This document shows, piece after piece, positions 59,401-64,000 of a DNA stretch of 64,000 bases. A program made the position numbers and the translations under genes. The stretch lies in assembly GCA_964036155.1 (NCBI GenBank), contig OZ038422.1, positions 80,313,201-80,377,200 on the forward strand, read 5' to 3'. A model generated the notes under the pieces. The model did not search any database, was not told where the DNA came from, and worked only from the letters and a program-made list of their open reading frames with translations. The number at the start of each line of letters is the position of its first letter. Position 1 is the first letter of the stretch. The stretch is from Diploscapter coronatus (taxonomy: Eukaryota > Nematoda > Chromadorea > Rhabditida > Rhabditidae).

Positions 59401-61759
59401 GTGGAAAAGTCAAAGATATGAATTTCAAAGAAGTGTGATGAGGAGAATAATTTATGTTCGGTAGAAAATAGCCTTATGTCTCAAATTATCATGAGCGACT
59501 TAGACGAGCTATCATTACGAAAAAATTATTGCGTCTAAAATTATAGTCAAATTTATATCAAAAGGTAACTTGCCGGAACAGTTTACTTTCAGCAAAGATA
59601 TCCTCATTTTGAGATGTTATTTTTCATCCACAGAAAGCAATCGCAGCCCAAATTCCTACGCAAAAATTTTCTCCAAAAGCTCAATTTTGCACATCTGCTT
59701 GAAGGGTACTAGAGAAGGGAAGAATAGATGGTGAAAAGGGAATCCTCATAACCTCTGAAATTAATTTCTTTATTTTGAAATAATTTCAGCAAAGTGTCCA
59801 AAAAACATTTTCAGACTGCCTTGGGATCTCAACTCACCGAAGCCAAAAAGGCTGCCGAGGACGAGACCCACGAGAGACAAGAATTCCACGCTCAATGCAA
59901 GAACATCGAACACGAACTCGACCAATGCCACGAGCTCCTCGAGGAACAGATCTCCGCTAAGGACGACATCCTCAGACAACTCAGCAGAATCAACTCCGAA
60001 ATCTCCCAATGGAAGGCTCGCTACGAAGGCGAAGGTCTGGTTGGAGCCGAAGAGCTTGATGAGCTCAAGAGGAAGCAGATGAATCGCGTTATGGACTTGC
60101 AGGAGGCTCTCTCTGCTGCCCAGAACAAGGTTATGTCTCTCGAAAAGGCAAAGGGCAAACTGCTGGCTGAAACCGAGGATGCCCGATCTGATGTCGACAA
60201 GCATCTGACCGTCATTGCTTCTCTTGAGAAGAAACAGAAGGCCTTCGATAAGATCGTGGAGGACTGGAAGAGAAAGGTTGATGACATCCAGAAGGAAATC
60301 GATGCTACCACTCGCGACTCTCGCAACACCAGCACTGAGGTTTTCAAGCTCCGATCTGCGATGGAAAATCTCACCGAACAGATCGAGACTCTTCGACGAG
60401 AGAACAAGACCTACACTCAAGAGATCCGAGATATCACCGAGCAGATCAGTCAGGGAGGAAGAAACTACCACGATGTGCAGAAGGCTGTCAGAAGACTCGA
60501 GCAAGAGAAGGACGAACTTCAACGTGCTCTCGATGAGGCCGAAGCTGCGCTAGAAGCTGAGGAGAGCAAAGTCCTGCGATCTCAAATCGAAGTCCAGCAA
60601 ATCAGATCCGAAATCGAGAAGAGAATCCAAGAGAAGGAGGAGGAGTTCGAGAACACCAGAAAGAACCACCAACGAGCCCTCGAATCAATCCAGGCTTCTC
60701 TGGAGACCGAGCAGAAGAGCAAAGCCGAGCTTGCCCGTGCCAAGAAGAAGCTCGAGTCCGACATCAACCAGCTCGAAATCGCTTTGGATCACGCCAACAA
60801 GGCTAACGTCGATGCCCAGAAGAACTTGAAGAGACTCTTCGACCAAGTCAAGGAATTGCAAGGACAAGTCGCCGACGAACAGAGATTGCGTGAAGAGATC
60901 CGAGAGAACTACTTGGCTGCTGAGAAGAGACTGGCTGTTGCCCTCGCTGAATCTGAAGACTTGGGACACAGAATCGAGGCTTCGGAGAGATCGAAGAGAC
61001 AACTCGAACTGGATCAGACCGACTTGAAGGCTCAGAACACCGAATTGATTGGAAACAACGCCGCCCTCACTGCAATGAAACGCAAGGTCGAGAACGACGT
61101 CCAAATTGCCCGAAACGAACTCGATGAATTGTTGGGAGAGCTCAAGGCCTCGGAAGAGCGATCGAGAAAGGCTGCTGCTGATGCCGATCGATTGGCCGAG
61201 GAAGTTCGCTCCGAGCAGGACCACGCCAACCACATCGACAGACAACGCAAGGGACTCGAATTGCTCACCAAGGAGTTGCAAGCAAAGATCGATGATGCTG
61301 AGCGAGCAATGGTTCAATTCGGACAGAAGGCCCTATCGAAGCTCGAAGAGAGAATCCGATCGATCGAAGCTGAATACAACGTCGAACAGCGACGACACCA
61401 AGAAGCTGTCAAGGGCATTACCAAGCAAGAAAGACGGGCCAGGGAACTGCAATTCCAAGTGGAGGAGGACAAGAAGGCCTTCGACAGACTTCAAGAGATG
61501 GTCGAGAAATTGCAGCAGAAGATTCGGGTACAGAAGAGACAAATCGAGGAAGCGGTGAGTTTCAAATTCTTGTGAAAGTGACATTTCGCGAAAATTTCAG
61601 GAAGAAGTTGCCACTGCCAACTTGTCCAAATTCCGACAGATCCAATTAGCTCTCGAGAACGCAGAGGAGCGAGCAGAAGTCGCTGAGAACTCGCTGGTTC
61701 GCATGCGAGGAGGCGTCCGAGCATCGCAGACCGCTCCCGCTCTTGCAAAATCCAACTAA
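53401..61759 (+). CDS. Muscle myosin II heavy chain
   Basis: Complete gene, about 21 exons and roughly 1,930 residues. It is the actin-activated motor of muscle thick filaments. The start [20 protein letters not shown] fits invertebrate muscle myosins. Motor motifs: [16 protein letters not shown] (SH3 barrel), [13 protein letters not shown] (P-loop), [16 protein letters not shown] (switch I), DIAGFEIFD (switch II), a Gly/Lys-rich loop 2 ([12 protein letters not shown]), [15 protein letters not shown] (actin-binding), [20 protein letters not shown] (SH helix) and [13 protein letters not shown] (converter). A lever region ([20 protein letters not shown]) leads to a heptad coiled-coil rod, including a 593-codon open stretch to 61575, and a short tailpiece ending APALAKSN. 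The first intron has a GC donor (53473). A 650-bp intron follows 57491. Close to C. elegans unc-54/myo genes; which one cannot be told by eye. The ATG follows CTCTAG by 2 nt. Confidence 0.97.
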
Positions 61760-62869
61760 TCTCCTCAACACGTTTCTGCGTCAATCCGTCATTCTGCCCT
61801 TTCACTCATATTGATGCATCACATTAATTACACTATCACTCACACATTCATATCCTCCTTCACAGACTTCATTTATCTCATTTTCATTGACTATATTACA
61901 ATATGTGCTTTACTGATTATGTCATTTTCGACTGCATTTTCGCATCTCCTCTATTGACCTCCGTGATCCAGCGCCAATTACAGTTGCTCCACTGATAATT
62001 CGCGCGCTGCGGTGCGCAGCGTCTCTAGAACCAATGCGCTAGAATAGAGGTTACTCAAACTTCGAAAACAAAGTTCACACACCATAAAAATTAGAAAATG
62101 TCAAAAAAAAATTGTTGATTAGTTAGATTATCATTTCATGCGTTTAGCATCAAAACTTCACACATCTTTCTTCAAAATATGATTTTATCCTTTGCATTAT
62201 GTGTAGTAGAGATTGTATCTCTTTGGCGTTTATCGAACATTAATAAAGTTCAATTTTGTAAATATGAATTTATTGTATTGATCATTGTTAGTCGTTGATA
62301 AATTTTATCCGATTGAATCAAACTATCGCAAAATATTAAACCGTAGAAAAGTGATACATGATAACCCGGAACCAGTGCGCAAAAGACCCGAAACTTGGTG
62401 AACTATATTCGTTTCTATGAAATGTAGTAAGTATTGAATAATTTAATTTTTGTATTAAGCTTTGGCACTGGTTGAGGATTTATTGAACCAAGGATTATAA
62501 AATATGACGCAAACCAAGGATGAAAATAAAAACTAAATATTCTAGATTGGCAAAGTAACTAAACGATAAGTACTTCTATGCCCTTATATCGCATGAAGCC
62601 AGAGGTAATTACCCAAGGATCAGAGGTAAATCCAGCGATAATTACATTTTAGTGCTGCATATCACAGTAACTATCTACAGAGTGAATTTGAAAAAATTAA
62701 AAAGAAGGGAAAATATGATAATTGAAAGAAAGACTAAAAAAGCTGTACAAGAGGTTGTCGCCCACAGGTTTCGTTCAACTGGTGGTAAAACAGGAAAATT
62801 GGATAAAATCTAGTTATTACAAACAGACATTTATGGAATGATCTTCAAGAGTTGATATATTGGATCTGA
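61760..62869. other. Convergent spacer, myosin and kinase 3' ends
   Basis: AT-rich DNA holding the 3' UTRs of the myosin (+) and kinase (-) genes. An AATAAA-like ATTAATAAAG occurs at about 62240 and fits the myosin polyadenylation signal. No other gene seen. Confidence 0.5.

Positions 62870-64000
<1,131 letters not shown>

Noticed and set aside
59770..61317. Long minus-strand frames (up to 250 codons) opposite the myosin rod
   Set aside because: They are antisense shadows of the strongly biased myosin coiled-coil codons, Leu/Ser-rich and without splice context.

Overview
This 64 kb window is animal nuclear DNA and most likely comes from a nematode. The genes are split by introns, many only 40-60 nt long, with short (T)TTCAG-type acceptors. 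At least ten genes have a good splice acceptor within about 20 nt of the start codon with no visible upstream exon, as expected of spliced-leader trans-splicing. The muscle myosin, the eL42 ribosomal protein and a Cys/Gln-rich secreted protein all read like nematode members of their families. The species cannot be named from the sequence.

Layout. 1-1977 (+): 3' part of a Cys-rich, Thr/Gln-rich secreted protein. 2654-7548 (-): four close, co-directional genes: GNPNAT1-type acetyltransferase, an unrecognised gene, BORCS5 (BORC subunit) and WASHC3 (WASH complex subunit). 8340-10909 (-): an unrecognised conserved-looking protein. 11037-17525 (-): a many-exon transposase-derived gene. 18119-21183 (+): histone mRNA stem-loop-binding protein (SLBP). 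24333-25374 (+): a Di-Ras GTPase whose first exon was not found. 27075-31166 (-): an unrecognised secreted protein. 32068-33398 (-): F-box/Kelch protein whose C-terminus is encoded by a MITE. 35283-37271 (-): globin-like protein. 40087-44121 (-): PIG-T. 44714-48869 (-): COG4. 49582-50388 (+): ribosomal protein eL42. 50618-53281 (+): small nuclear-looking protein with a PCNA-binding box. 53401-61759 (+): complete muscle myosin heavy chain. 62870-63937 (-): C-terminal part of a MAPKAP-kinase.

Most genes are housekeeping. Several serve membrane traffic and surface assembly: BORCS5 and WASHC3 on lysosomes and endosomes, COG4 at the Golgi, PIG-T in GPI anchoring, and the acetyltransferase in UDP-GlcNAc supply. 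BORCS5 and WASHC3 lie in one tight same-strand cluster that could be an operon.

Introns and spacers are full of small non-autonomous elements: two copies of a hAT-like MITE with 8-bp duplications, TA-flanked mariner-like MITEs, a 656-bp foldback element, a tRNA-derived SINE and two related TGCAG-rich repeat blocks. No CRISPR array, tRNA, rRNA or virus-like gene was recognised. Exon boundaries were read by eye from splice consensus and reading phase, without transcripts or searches.
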